Of a DNA stretch of 64,000 bases, positions 19,885 to 27,820 are shown one piece after another; position 1 is the stretch's first letter, and each line of letters begins with the position of its first letter. Under the pieces are notes generated by a model. It was not told the origin of the DNA, searched no databases, and worked only from the letters and a program-made list of their open reading frames with translations. The stretch comes from Nonlabens sp. (GTDB lineage Bacteria > Bacteroidota > Bacteroidia > Flavobacteriales > Flavobacteriaceae): contig JAHDIQ010000001.1 of NCBI GenBank assembly GCA_020630715.1, positions 170,164 through 234,163 on the forward strand, in the 5' to 3' direction. The position numbers and the translations under genes were made by a program.

Positions 19885-20868
19885 TTAACTTACTCGATTC
19901 ATTAAATAATTAGAAAAATCGATCAATTGTTTTTTAGAAGCGTCGTCTACGTTTAAAGACTCAATGTCTGCTAAAGCTAGATTTGTGTATTCTTTAATCG
20001 CATTTAGCGTTTTTTGGGCGCCACCACTTTCTTCAAAAAACACTTTAACGGTTTCTTTTTTAATTTCAATTTGATCTTCATTCATGGTGGTATAGTCCAT
20101 AGAAAACCATTCTTTTAATTCTGTCGCACAACCTTCATCCTCTAGACTTTTTAAGTATAAATAGGTCTTTTTATTCTCACGGATGTCGCCACCTACTTCT
20201 TTACCAAAAGTCGCTGGATCACCAAATGCATCCAGATAATCATCCATTAGCTGGAACGCGATACCTAGATGAATCCCGTAATCGTAGATCTTGCGTTGTT
20301 CTTCCTCGTTTTGACCAGCGATGATCGCACCCATTTGTAAGGCACAACCTAGTAACACAGATGTTTTTAATCTAATCATCTCTATATATTCATCTATCGT
20401 GACATCATCTCTAGTTTCAAAATCCACATCATACTGCTGTCCTTCACACACTTCTAATGCTGTGGTAGAAAACACCTTATTTAAGGCATAAAAAGTATCA
20501 GGATCATAACTATTAAATAAACGGTATGCCATAATTAGCATCGCATCACCAGATAGAATTCCCGTATTCACATCCCATTTAACGTGAACCGTTTCCTTAC
20601 CACGACGTAAATCTGCGTCATCCATAATATCATCATGTAGTAGCGTGAAATTGTGAAAAACCTCAACGGCTAGCGACGCATCCAGTGCTTTTTCTATAGT
20701 GCTACCATACATCTGAGCGCTCATTAAGGTTAATAATGGACGTAATCGTTTACCACCTAACTGTAGGATATAATGAACCGGATCATATAAGGATGCTGGT
20801 TTTTTTTCTGTAACGCGTTGTTGCGCATAAGTTAAAAACTGGTCGCGCAGTTGCTGTAATTGTTCCAT
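19885..20868 (-). CDS. Polyprenyl (all-trans) diphosphate synthase
   Basis: A 327-residue head-to-tail isoprenyl diphosphate synthase. It condenses isopentenyl diphosphate with allylic diphosphates in the cytoplasm. The first aspartate-rich motif is HDDIMDDADLRRG (about residue 85) and the second is QLMDDYLDAFGD (about 210). GKRLRPLL and KTYLYLKSLE are also typical. The residues before the first motif suit a short- to medium-chain (farnesyl/geranylgeranyl) or octaprenyl enzyme; chain length cannot be decided here. I choose the ATG at 20868 over a TTG at 20892, because MEQLQQLRDQFL is the normal start. dxs, at 38.6 kb, supplies the same pathway. Confidence 0.93.
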   Translation of the reverse strand: MEQLQQLRDQFLTYAQQRVTEKKPASLYDPVHYILQLGGKRLRPLLTLMSAQMYGSTIEKALDASLAVEVFHNFTLLHDDIMDDADLRRGKETVHVKWDVNTGILSGDAMLIMAYRLFNSYDPDTFYALNKVFSTTALEVCEGQQYDVDFETRDDVTIDEYIEMIRLKTSVLLGCALQMGAIIAGQNEEEQRKIYDYGIHLGIAFQLMDDYLDAFGDPATFGKEVGGDIRENKKTYLYLKSLEDEGCATELKEWFSMDYTTMNEDQIEIKKETVKVFFEESGGAQKTLNAIKEYTNLALADIESLNVDDASKKQLIDFSNYLMNRVS

Positions 20869-20941
20869 AGAGTAAAAGTAGTATAAGCGCAATGAACATT
20901 TATAATAAGAAACTCATAATGTTAAAGAATCGTAAAACTTT

Positions 20942-20969
20942 GGAAACTTATAACGTTTTTAAAGTTTCC
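20942..20969. promoter_or_regulatory. Probable TetR operator of the efflux operon
   Basis: GGAAACTT (20942-20949) and AAGTTTCC (20962-20969) form a perfect 8-bp inverted repeat with 12 bases between the arms. It ends 6 bases before the -7 box of the tetR promoter, so a dimer bound here would block RNA polymerase. It is the natural candidate for autoregulation by the adjacent TetR protein. Confidence 0.65.
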
Positions 20970-20975
20970 TCGTGG

Positions 20976-20983
20976 TATATTTG
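20976..20983 (+). promoter_or_regulatory. -7 promoter element of the tetR-efflux operon
   Basis: TATATTTG is a perfect match to TAnnTTTG, 18 bases before the ATG at 21002. A GTG-initiated longer frame from 20972 would translate this promoter, which argues against that start. Confidence 0.65.
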
Positions 20984-21001
20984 CATCGTATTAAGCAGTT
21001 T

Positions 21002-21616
21002 ATGAACGTCGCACAACAAGAAATACTTACTCATTCTAAGGAGTTATTCCTTACTCACGGTTTTAAAAGCGTGACTATGGATGATATTTCTAGTGAGCTA
21101 GGAATGAGTAAAAAGACCTTATATTCTCATTTTAAGAATAAGGAAACACTGGTGGATGCCGTTTCTATGAATATCTATGATAGCATATGTCACGGAATTG
21201 ACCACATTTGTGAGCATAGCGAGAATCCTATTCAGGAATTATACGACGTTAAAAAATGGGTAATGAATGTGCTCAAAGGTGATAAAACATCGCCCATTTA
21301 TCAACTGCAAAAATACTATCCTAAAACCCATCGCAAGATCCAGATGATGCAATTTGACTTCATGCAAAATTGCATTAACGCTAATATTGAAAGAGGCGTT
21401 TCACAAGGATTGTATCGCGATAATCTAGACGTAGGATTCATATCGCGCATATATTTTGTAGGTATTCAAGGGATTAAAGATTTACAATTATTTCCGTCAG
21501 ATCAGTTTCCTGTGATGGACTTATACACTCAGTATTTAGAATATCACATCCGTGGGATTGTGACGCCATCGGGTCGTAAAATATTAAACGAAATCATCAA
21601 CTCAAATCACGATTAA
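21002..21616 (+). CDS. TetR/AcrR-family repressor of the efflux operon
   Basis: A 204-residue regulator. The N-terminal TetR DNA-binding domain (about 5-55) contains LFLTHGFKSVTMDDISSELGMSKKTLYSHFKNKETL, with the recognition helix at MSKKTLYSHF. The C-terminal ligand-binding part is helical. Its stop is followed directly by the ATG of the TolC gene, so it is the first gene of the four-gene operon (tetR-tolC-adaptor-RND). It should repress the operon through the inverted repeat at 20942-20969 and release on binding an effector that is not identifiable here. Confidence 0.93.
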   Translation: MNVAQQEILTHSKELFLTHGFKSVTMDDISSELGMSKKTLYSHFKNKETLVDAVSMNIYDSICHGIDHICEHSENPIQELYDVKKWVMNVLKGDKTSPIYQLQKYYPKTHRKIQMMQFDFMQNCINANIERGVSQGLYRDNLDVGFISRIYFVGIQGIKDLQLFPSDQFPVMDLYTQYLEYHIRGIVTPSGRKILNEIINSNHD

Positions 21617-22981
21617 ATGAACTATTCTGTTAGAATCTTTTTGGTTATTTGTAGTCTCGCTTTCGCGAAAGCGTACTCACAACAACCCAATCCCGATTCT
21701 TTTACTTTCTCACTAGAAGAAGCCATTACTTATGGTCTAGAGAACAATTATCAAGCATTAAATGCAAAACGCGACATCGCAAAAGCGCTGAAACAAAAAT
21801 GGGAAACCACATCGCGTGGATTGCCACAGGTTAATGCGAGTGTTAATTATCAAAACCAGTTGAGACAGCCCGTAACGCCATTACCAGGAGAAATCGCTGG
21901 TGGTGATCCAGGCACCTTTGTTCCAGTCGTTTTTGGTCCGGCACAAAGCATGAATTTAACGGGAACTTTAAGCCAATTAATTTTTGACGGTTCTTATATT
22001 GTTGCTTTAGAAGCTTCAAAGACATTTCTAGATTTTTCAAAAAATGCAGATAACAAAACAAAACTAGAAGTACGCAAAGGAATTATTAACGCCTATGGTG
22101 GTGTTTTACTATCACAAGAAAATGTTGCTATTCTAACTCGTAATCGTGATGTGGTGGCAAAAAACCTAAATGAAGTGACAAAAATCTTTGAAAACGGCCT
22201 AGCCGAAGAAGAAGATGTAGAACAACTTCAAATCACACTAGCACAACTCAATAACCAACTTAATGGTGCGCAACGACAGCAAGAAATTGCGATGGATATG
22301 TTTCAGTTAGCGTTAGGATTAGAACTTAATACTAAAGTTACTTTAGTGGATGATCTAGAGTCACTAACACTTAAAAATATCGATCCGTCAATCACTCAGG
22401 ATGCACTAGAATTAGAATCTAATGTAGATTACCAGATCGCCTATAATTTTACAGAACAACGCAGGCTAGAATACAAACTAGAAAAGTCAAAAGGACTTCC
22501 TACCGTTAGCGGTTTTGTGAATTATGGTACTCAAACATTTGATAATGATTTTGTGTTCTTTAATAACAACACACAATGGTTCCAGCAGTCTGTTGCTGGT
22601 ATCAGTATCAATATGCCCATTTTTACATCCTACGGCGCAAAAGCACGAGAAGCACGCGCAAAAATTGCATGGGATCAAGCAGAAACAGATCTAGATCGTA
22701 CCCAGCAAGAAATACGTCTGGCTTATGAAAGCGCACTTAATAATTATCAAACCGCTATCGATAACTACAGTACAAGTAAAGATAATCTAGCTCTTGCAGA
22801 ACGTATAGAAAACAAAAATACCATCAAGTTTAAAGAAGGAATAGGAACCAGTTTTGACCTAAGACAGGCGCAAACTCAATTATACACAACTCAAGGTCAA
22901 TACCTAAATAGTATGTATCAAGTGATTACAGAAAAAGCAAATCTGGAAACCATTCTCAACAAACCCAATTTTAAAAACTAA
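21617..22981 (+). CDS. TolC-family outer-membrane efflux channel
   Basis: A 454-residue outer-membrane efflux protein. Signal peptide 1-23 (ICSLAFAKAYSQ). Two tandem OEP repeats form a trimeric channel-tunnel: the first begins LEEAITYGLENNYQALNAKRDI and the second is AWDQAETDLDRTQQEIRLAYESALNNYQTA. Typical late motifs are FKEGIGTSFDLRQAQTQLY and NSMYQVITEKANLETIL. Palindrome copy 6 lies within the signal peptide and encodes AFAKA at the likely signal-peptidase site (AKA before YSQ). The channel should dock to the adaptor and RND pump encoded next. Confidence 0.95.
   Translation: MNYSVRIFLVICSLAFAKAYSQQPNPDSFTFSLEEAITYGLENNYQALNAKRDIAKALKQKWETTSRGLPQVNASVNYQNQLRQPVTPLPGEIAGGDPGTFVPVVFGPAQSMNLTGTLSQLIFDGSYIVALEASKTFLDFSKNADNKTKLEVRKGIINAYGGVLLSQENVAILTRNRDVVAKNLNEVTKIFENGLAEEEDVEQLQITLAQLNNQLNGAQRQQEIAMDMFQLALGLELNTKVTLVDDLESLTLKNIDPSITQDALELESNVDYQIAYNFTEQRRLEYKLEKSKGLPTVSGFVNYGTQTFDNDFVFFNNNTQWFQQSVAGISINMPIFTSYGAKAREARAKIAWDQAETDLDRTQQEIRLAYESALNNYQTAIDNYSTSKDNLALAERIENKNTIKFKEGIGTSFDLRQAQTQLYTTQGQYLNSMYQVITEKANLETILNKPNFKN
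21659..21672. repeat. Palindrome copy 6 (exact), in tolC-type signal peptide
   Basis: Exact core encoding A-F-A-K-A at the end of the signal peptide, followed by GTACTC. Confidence 0.95.
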
Positions 22982-23005
22982 CAACCACTACCTAATTATA
23001 AGATC

Positions 23006-24163
23006 ATGAAAAAAATAAGTTTAATCCTAGGAATATCTGTTTTACTCATCTCGTGTGGTGGTAATGAACCTACTGTTGCAGATTTAATTGCATCTGGTGA
23101 CATGAAAGCCATCGCTACAAAAAAGACAGAGCTACTTTCAGAAAAAAGTACTATTGAAGAATCACTTAAAACGATTCAAAAATATCAAGATGAGCATGGT
23201 GATGCACCCGTAAAAAAAGATGTGAGTGCGATGACCGTTACAGACACGACATTTGTACATTTTATTGAATTACAAGGTAGTGTAGACACAAAAGAAAATA
23301 TTACCATCATGCCAGAAATGGCTGGAACGATGACACAAGTATTTGTAAAAGAAGGACAACGCGTTTCAAAAGGACAGCGACTTGCTCAAATCGATGATGG
23401 CGGTATGTCTCAAAACATTGAACAGATGCGTGTGCAAGCTCAACTAGCAAAAACTACCTATGAAAGACAAAAGCGCTTATGGGAACAAAACATAGGATCT
23501 GAAATTCAGTACCTGCAAACTAAGGCTAATTATGAAGCACAACAAAAAGCCATAAGTTCTATGGAACGTCAACTAGCAAAAACCGTAGTAACCGCTCCAT
23601 TTTCTGGAACTATCGATGACGTTATTACAGAACAGGGAACGGTAGTAAGTCCTGGAATGCCATTATTTAGAATCGTAAGTTTAAAAGACATGTTCATTAA
23701 AGTAGATGTACCAGAAACATACATTACGACCATTAAAAAAGGAACTGATGTGATGGTAGACTTTCCAGTGTTACAAGAAAAAATGGAAAGTAACATACGC
23801 CAAACCAGTAGCGTGATCAATCCTGCAAACCGTTCATATTCTATTGAAATACCCGTAAATAACAAATCTGGGAATATCAAACCTAATCTTACCGCTAGAC
23901 TAAGCATCAATGATTACACGGCAGAGAATGCGATTTTAGTTCCATTAAGCGTGATTAGTGAAAATCAAGAAGGTGAACAATATGTAATGGTGGTCGCTCA
24001 AGGCGAAAACGGAATCATAGCAAAACGCCGTGGTATTACCACCGGTAAAACTAGCGGAGACCTTATAGAAATTTTAGATGGTCTTAAAACAGGCGATCAA
24101 GTTATTACAGAAGGTGCACGTACCGTTAAAGAAGACCAAGAAATAGCAATTAAAAACAATTAA
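23006..24163 (+). CDS. RND efflux periplasmic adaptor lipoprotein (MFP)
   Basis: A 385-residue membrane-fusion protein. The lipoprotein signal (MKKISLILGISVLLISC, C17 lipidated) leads into a coiled coil (about 30-70). A barrel-sandwich/lipoyl half (about 85-130, TMTQVFVKEGQRVSKGQRLAQID) is followed by a helical hairpin (QNIEQMRVQAQLAKTTYERQKRLWEQ), the second half (VVTAPFSGTIDDVITEQGTVVSPGMPLFRI) and the beta-barrel and membrane-proximal domains. It links the RND pump to the TolC-like channel. It starts 24 bases after tolC and ends 2 bases before the pump gene. Confidence 0.95.
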   Translation: MKKISLILGISVLLISCGGNEPTVADLIASGDMKAIATKKTELLSEKSTIEESLKTIQKYQDEHGDAPVKKDVSAMTVTDTTFVHFIELQGSVDTKENITIMPEMAGTMTQVFVKEGQRVSKGQRLAQIDDGGMSQNIEQMRVQAQLAKTTYERQKRLWEQNIGSEIQYLQTKANYEAQQKAISSMERQLAKTVVTAPFSGTIDDVITEQGTVVSPGMPLFRIVSLKDMFIKVDVPETYITTIKKGTDVMVDFPVLQEKMESNIRQTSSVINPANRSYSIEIPVNNKSGNIKPNLTARLSINDYTAENAILVPLSVISENQEGEQYVMVVAQGENGIIAKRRGITTGKTSGDLIEILDGLKTGDQVITEGARTVKEDQEIAIKNN

Positions 24164-24165
24164 GA

Positions 24166-27100
24166 ATGGCTACCCAAAAGAAAAGCGATAAAGAATTTAA
24201 ATTATCCTCATGGGCAATCGATAATGGCACGGTAGTCTATGTGATGATGGCAATTATTTTCTTTTTAGGATTTAGTGCTTATAACAGCATGCCTAGAGAG
24301 GATTTCCCAGAGATTAAAGAAACTAAAATTTACATTTCTAGCGTCTGGCCAGGAAACACTGCCGAGGATGTGGAACGACTCATCACAGATCCACTAGAAG
24401 ATAAATTAAAAAACATCTCTGGTGTTACAGAAACTGAATCAACCTCACAGGAAGATTATTCCATCATCATCGTAGAATTTGATGAATCCATAGAAGTAGA
24501 AACGGCAAAACAGCTGGTAAAAGATGAAGTAGATTCTGAAAGTGCAGGAGAAGACTGGCCTACTTTTAATAATAAACCAGTAACACCTAACGTGTTTAAC
24601 CTTACGCTAAGTGAGGAAATGCCTATTCTTAACATCAATGTTAAAGGTGATTATCCTGTGCGCCAGCTTAAAGAATATGCAGAATATCTAGAAGACGAAA
24701 TTGAAGACATAGAGCAAATCAAACAAGTAGACATACGTGGTGCAGAAGAACTAGAAGTAGAAGTAGCTGTGGATATTTATAAAATGACTGCCGCTCGTGT
24801 GAGTTTTGATAATATTTTAAATACCATACGTGGCGGTAATGCTACGGTAAGTGCCGGTAATTTAAAGTCTAGTGGCCAGCGACGTACCATTAGGATTATA
24901 GGAGAAATAGATAAACCTAAAGACCTAGAAAACTTTGTGGTTAAAAATGAAAACGGTCCTATTTACCTACGTGATGTTGCGACCGTAACGTTTAAAGAAG
25001 AAGATAAGAAAACATACGCCCGTGAATCTGGTGATCAGGTAGTGATGTTAGACGTTAAAAAACGATCTGGTCAAAACATGATCATCGCTGCAGATCAGGT
25101 AAGAGAAATTGTGACCAATGCCCAAGAATCTGGTGCTTTACCTAGTGATTTAGAATTATCGATCACTAACGATTTATCGTCGAAAACCTTAAACCAGGTA
25201 GATGATTTAGTAAACAATATCATTTTTGGTATTCTACTGGTAGTAGGAGTTTTAATGTTCTTTTTAGGATTTAGAAATGCCTTATTTGTAGGTTTTGCGA
25301 TTCCTATGTCTATGTTTATGTCTTTTGCAATTATTAGTCTTTTAGGATATACGTTGAATACGATGATTCTTTTTGCGATGATTATGGGACTAGGAATGCT
25401 AGTAGATAATGGAATCGTAGTAGTAGAGAATGTTTACCGTTTAATGGATGAAGAAGGAATGTCTAGAATCGCTGCTGCAAAAAAAGGTGTAGGCGAGATT
25501 GCCATTCCTATTATCATTTCCACATTAACGACTGTTGCCGCATTTGTGCCGTTAGGTTTATGGCCAGGTTTAATGGGACAATTCATGATTTATTTCCCTA
25601 TTACTTTATCTATCGTATTAGGTAGTTCCTTATTTGTAGCCATATTTTTTAACTCCATGCTTGTTTCAAAATTTATGGAAGTAGAAGATCGCAACCTGAC
25701 CATCAAACAACTGTTATACTTAACAGCGATCATGACTCCTATAGGTTTATTGATCGCATTTGTAGGTGGACCAGTAAGCGGTTTTGGTACATTGATGTTA
25801 ACCGTAGTCGTTTTATTCTGGATCTATAAGTATGCGATTAAACCATTAACTAGTGGTTTCCAGCGTACGGTATTAGTATGGTTAGAAAACACTTATGAAC
25901 GTACCTTAAGATTTGCCTTAGGTGGTAAAAAACCGTACTTCTTTATTGCTGGAATGATTGTAATGTTTTTTGTGGTATTTAGTTTGTTTGGTAAATCACT
26001 AGCCTCTGGAGATACAAAAACAGAGTTCTTTCCAGATAATAAACCTAATCAGATTATTGTCTACATAGAATATCCGCAGGGAACGTCCATTGAAAAAACA
26101 AATCAAATTACAAAGGATATTGAAAACCGCGTATTTGAAATTATCAATGAAAGTGAATATCTAGATGAGAATGATGAAAATGTATTAGTAGAAAGTGCTG
26201 TTGCACAAGTAGGATTAGGAGCTGGAAATCCACAAACTGATGGTGGTAGCGCGGCAGAAATGCCACACAAGGGTAAAATCACTGCTAGTATGCGACAATA
26301 CAAATACCGTAACGGTAAAGACAGTGAACTCTTAAGACAAAAAGTACAAGAAGCACTTTCTGGTGTATTTCCTGGTGTGGCTATTTCAGTAGAGAAAGAT
26401 GCTGCTGGACCACCACAAGGTTATCCTGTAAACATAGAATTAGAAGGTCCCGATTATGGAGAACTAATCGCTACGGCAGAAGAAATGGTGAAATTCCTAA
26501 GCAGTAGAAATGTTGCTGGAGTAGACCAACTTAAAGTAGATGTTAACCGCAGTAAACCATCCATGCTAGTAGAAGTGGATCGTGAAAAAGCAGGTGAACT
26601 AGGTGTGAGCAATAGTCAAGTAGGAATGCAGCTGCGTCGTGCTGTTTTTGGCGAGAAAGCAGGAATATTTAAAGAAGATGGCGAGGATTATGATATCAAC
26701 GTTCGATTTAATGAAGAGCAACGTTATGATCGCAGTGCCATCTTTAACCAGCGAATTGTTTTTAGGGATATGGCTAGTGGACAGGTAAAAGAAATTCCTG
26801 TAAGCGCAATTGCTCAACAAAAAAATACCTCTAGCTTTAGCGCTATAAAACACAAGGATGCAAAACGTGTTGTTACCGTTTACAGCGCTTTAAAACCAGG
26901 CTTTACAGATGCAAGTGCTGTTATTAGAGATATTAAATCTGAAATGGCAGACTTCAATGATAACATCCCAGCTACGGTGAAAATTGACTATACCGGACAA
27001 ATAGAAGAACAAGCAAAAGAACAAGCGTTTCTTTCTACCGCATTATTAGGTGGATTGTTCCTGATCTTTTTAATTCTAGTGTTCCAGTTTGGTGGGATTT

Positions 27101-27675
27101 CTAAACCTACTATCATTATGATATCGATCTTCTTTAGCTTTATAGGAGTATTTTTAGGAATGTTAGGTTTTGGTGATTCCTTTGTAATTTTAATGACCAT
27201 GATGGGAATTATTTCACTCGCAGGAATCGTAGTAAATAACAGTGTGGTATTAATCGATTATATCGACATTCTTAAACTACGACGTAAAGAAGATCTAGAA
27301 ATGGATGAGAAAGAATTACTAAGCAAACCAGATGTTTTTGAAGCCATTGTAAAAGGAGGAAAAGCACGTTTACGTCCTGTAATCCTTACGGCCATTACCA
27401 CAGTTTTAGGTTTAATACCACTTGCCAAAGGCTGGAACATTAACTTCTTCACCCTATTTAGTGATTTTGACCCTAATTTTGTAGCTGGTGGAGATAACGT
27501 AATATTCTGGGGACCACTGGCATGGACTGTAATCTACGGATTAATCTTTGCGACGTTCCTTACTTTAATCATCGTACCTATATTATTATATATGGTTCAC
27601 CGTTTAAAATTAAGGCTGCGATCTAAGAAAAAAGAGGTTCAAGAAATCGTTGAAGAACAATTAGACGCCGCGTAG
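24166..27675 (+). CDS. RND-family inner-membrane efflux pump
   Basis: A 1169-residue proton-driven drug/metabolite exporter with two repeats of six transmembrane helices and two large periplasmic loops. TM1 is at about 18-40. The TM2-6 block starts near residue 340 (NNIIFGILLVVGVLMFFLGF). The TM4 proton-relay site reads GLGMLVDNGIVVVENVY. AcrB has two consecutive Asp here, so one is replaced by Asn, and the TM10 segment (SLAGIVVNNSVVLIDYID) lacks AcrB's relay Lys. This is a different subgroup from AcrB. It is longer than the usual ~1050 residues because of an extended hydrophobic stretch at about 515-560 and a C-terminal tail. Last gene of the operon. Confidence 0.94.
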   Translation: MATQKKSDKEFKLSSWAIDNGTVVYVMMAIIFFLGFSAYNSMPREDFPEIKETKIYISSVWPGNTAEDVERLITDPLEDKLKNISGVTETESTSQEDYSIIIVEFDESIEVETAKQLVKDEVDSESAGEDWPTFNNKPVTPNVFNLTLSEEMPILNINVKGDYPVRQLKEYAEYLEDEIEDIEQIKQVDIRGAEELEVEVAVDIYKMTAARVSFDNILNTIRGGNATVSAGNLKSSGQRRTIRIIGEIDKPKDLENFVVKNENGPIYLRDVATVTFKEEDKKTYARESGDQVVMLDVKKRSGQNMIIAADQVREIVTNAQESGALPSDLELSITNDLSSKTLNQVDDLVNNIIFGILLVVGVLMFFLGFRNALFVGFAIPMSMFMSFAIISLLGYTLNTMILFAMIMGLGMLVDNGIVVVENVYRLMDEEGMSRIAAAKKGVGEIAIPIIISTLTTVAAFVPLGLWPGLMGQFMIYFPITLSIVLGSSLFVAIFFNSMLVSKFMEVEDRNLTIKQLLYLTAIMTPIGLLIAFVGGPVSGFGTLMLTVVVLFWIYKYAIKPLTSGFQRTVLVWLENTYERTLRFALGGKKPYFFIAGMIVMFFVVFSLFGKSLASGDTKTEFFPDNKPNQIIVYIEYPQGTSIEKTNQITKDIENRVFEIINESEYLDENDENVLVESAVAQVGLGAGNPQTDGGSAAEMPHKGKITASMRQYKYRNGKDSELLRQKVQEALSGVFPGVAISVEKDAAGPPQGYPVNIELEGPDYGELIATAEEMVKFLSSRNVAGVDQLKVDVNRSKPSMLVEVDREKAGELGVSNSQVGMQLRRAVFGEKAGIFKEDGEDYDINVRFNEEQRYDRSAIFNQRIVFRDMASGQVKEIPVSAIAQQKNTSSFSAIKHKDAKRVVTVYSALKPGFTDASAVIRDIKSEMADFNDNIPATVKIDYTGQIEEQAKEQAFLSTALLGGLFLIFLILVFQFGGISKPTIIMISIFFSFIGVFLGMLGFGDSFVILMTMMGIISLAGIVVNNSVVLIDYIDILKLRRKEDLEMDEKELLSKPDVFEAIVKGGKARLRPVILTAITTVLGLIPLAKGWNINFFTLFSDFDPNFVAGGDNVIFWGPLAWTVIYGLIFATFLTLIIVPILLYMVHRLKLRLRSKKKEVQEIVEEQLDAA

Positions 27676-27704
27676 TTTTCCCTAAAACTATGAAGGTTGT
27701 TTTG

Positions 27705-27736
27705 AAGCCCTTTGCTTTATGTAAAGGGCTTTTTTA
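27705..27736 (+). terminator. Terminator of the efflux operon
   Basis: AAGCCCTTT (27705-27713) pairs with AAAGGGCTT (27723-27731), with a loop of 9 and then T5. It lies 29 bases after the RND stop. Confidence 0.9.
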
Positions 27737-27773
27737 TGACAACTAAATTAGTAAGAATTATTGTGGTTATTTG

Positions 27774-27787
27774 GCTTTCGCGAAAGC
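27774..27787. repeat. Palindrome copy 7 (exact), intergenic
   Basis: Exact core followed by GAAATT, between the efflux-operon terminator and the phosphate permease stop (34 bases away). Confidence 0.95.
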
Positions 27788-27820
27788 GAAATTGAACCTC
27801 ATGGAAATTTCTAAGAAACC

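Noticed and set aside
20972..21001. GTG start for the TetR repressor
   Set aside because: The extra codons cover the -7 promoter box TATATTTG. The ATG at 21002 begins the standard TetR N-terminus.
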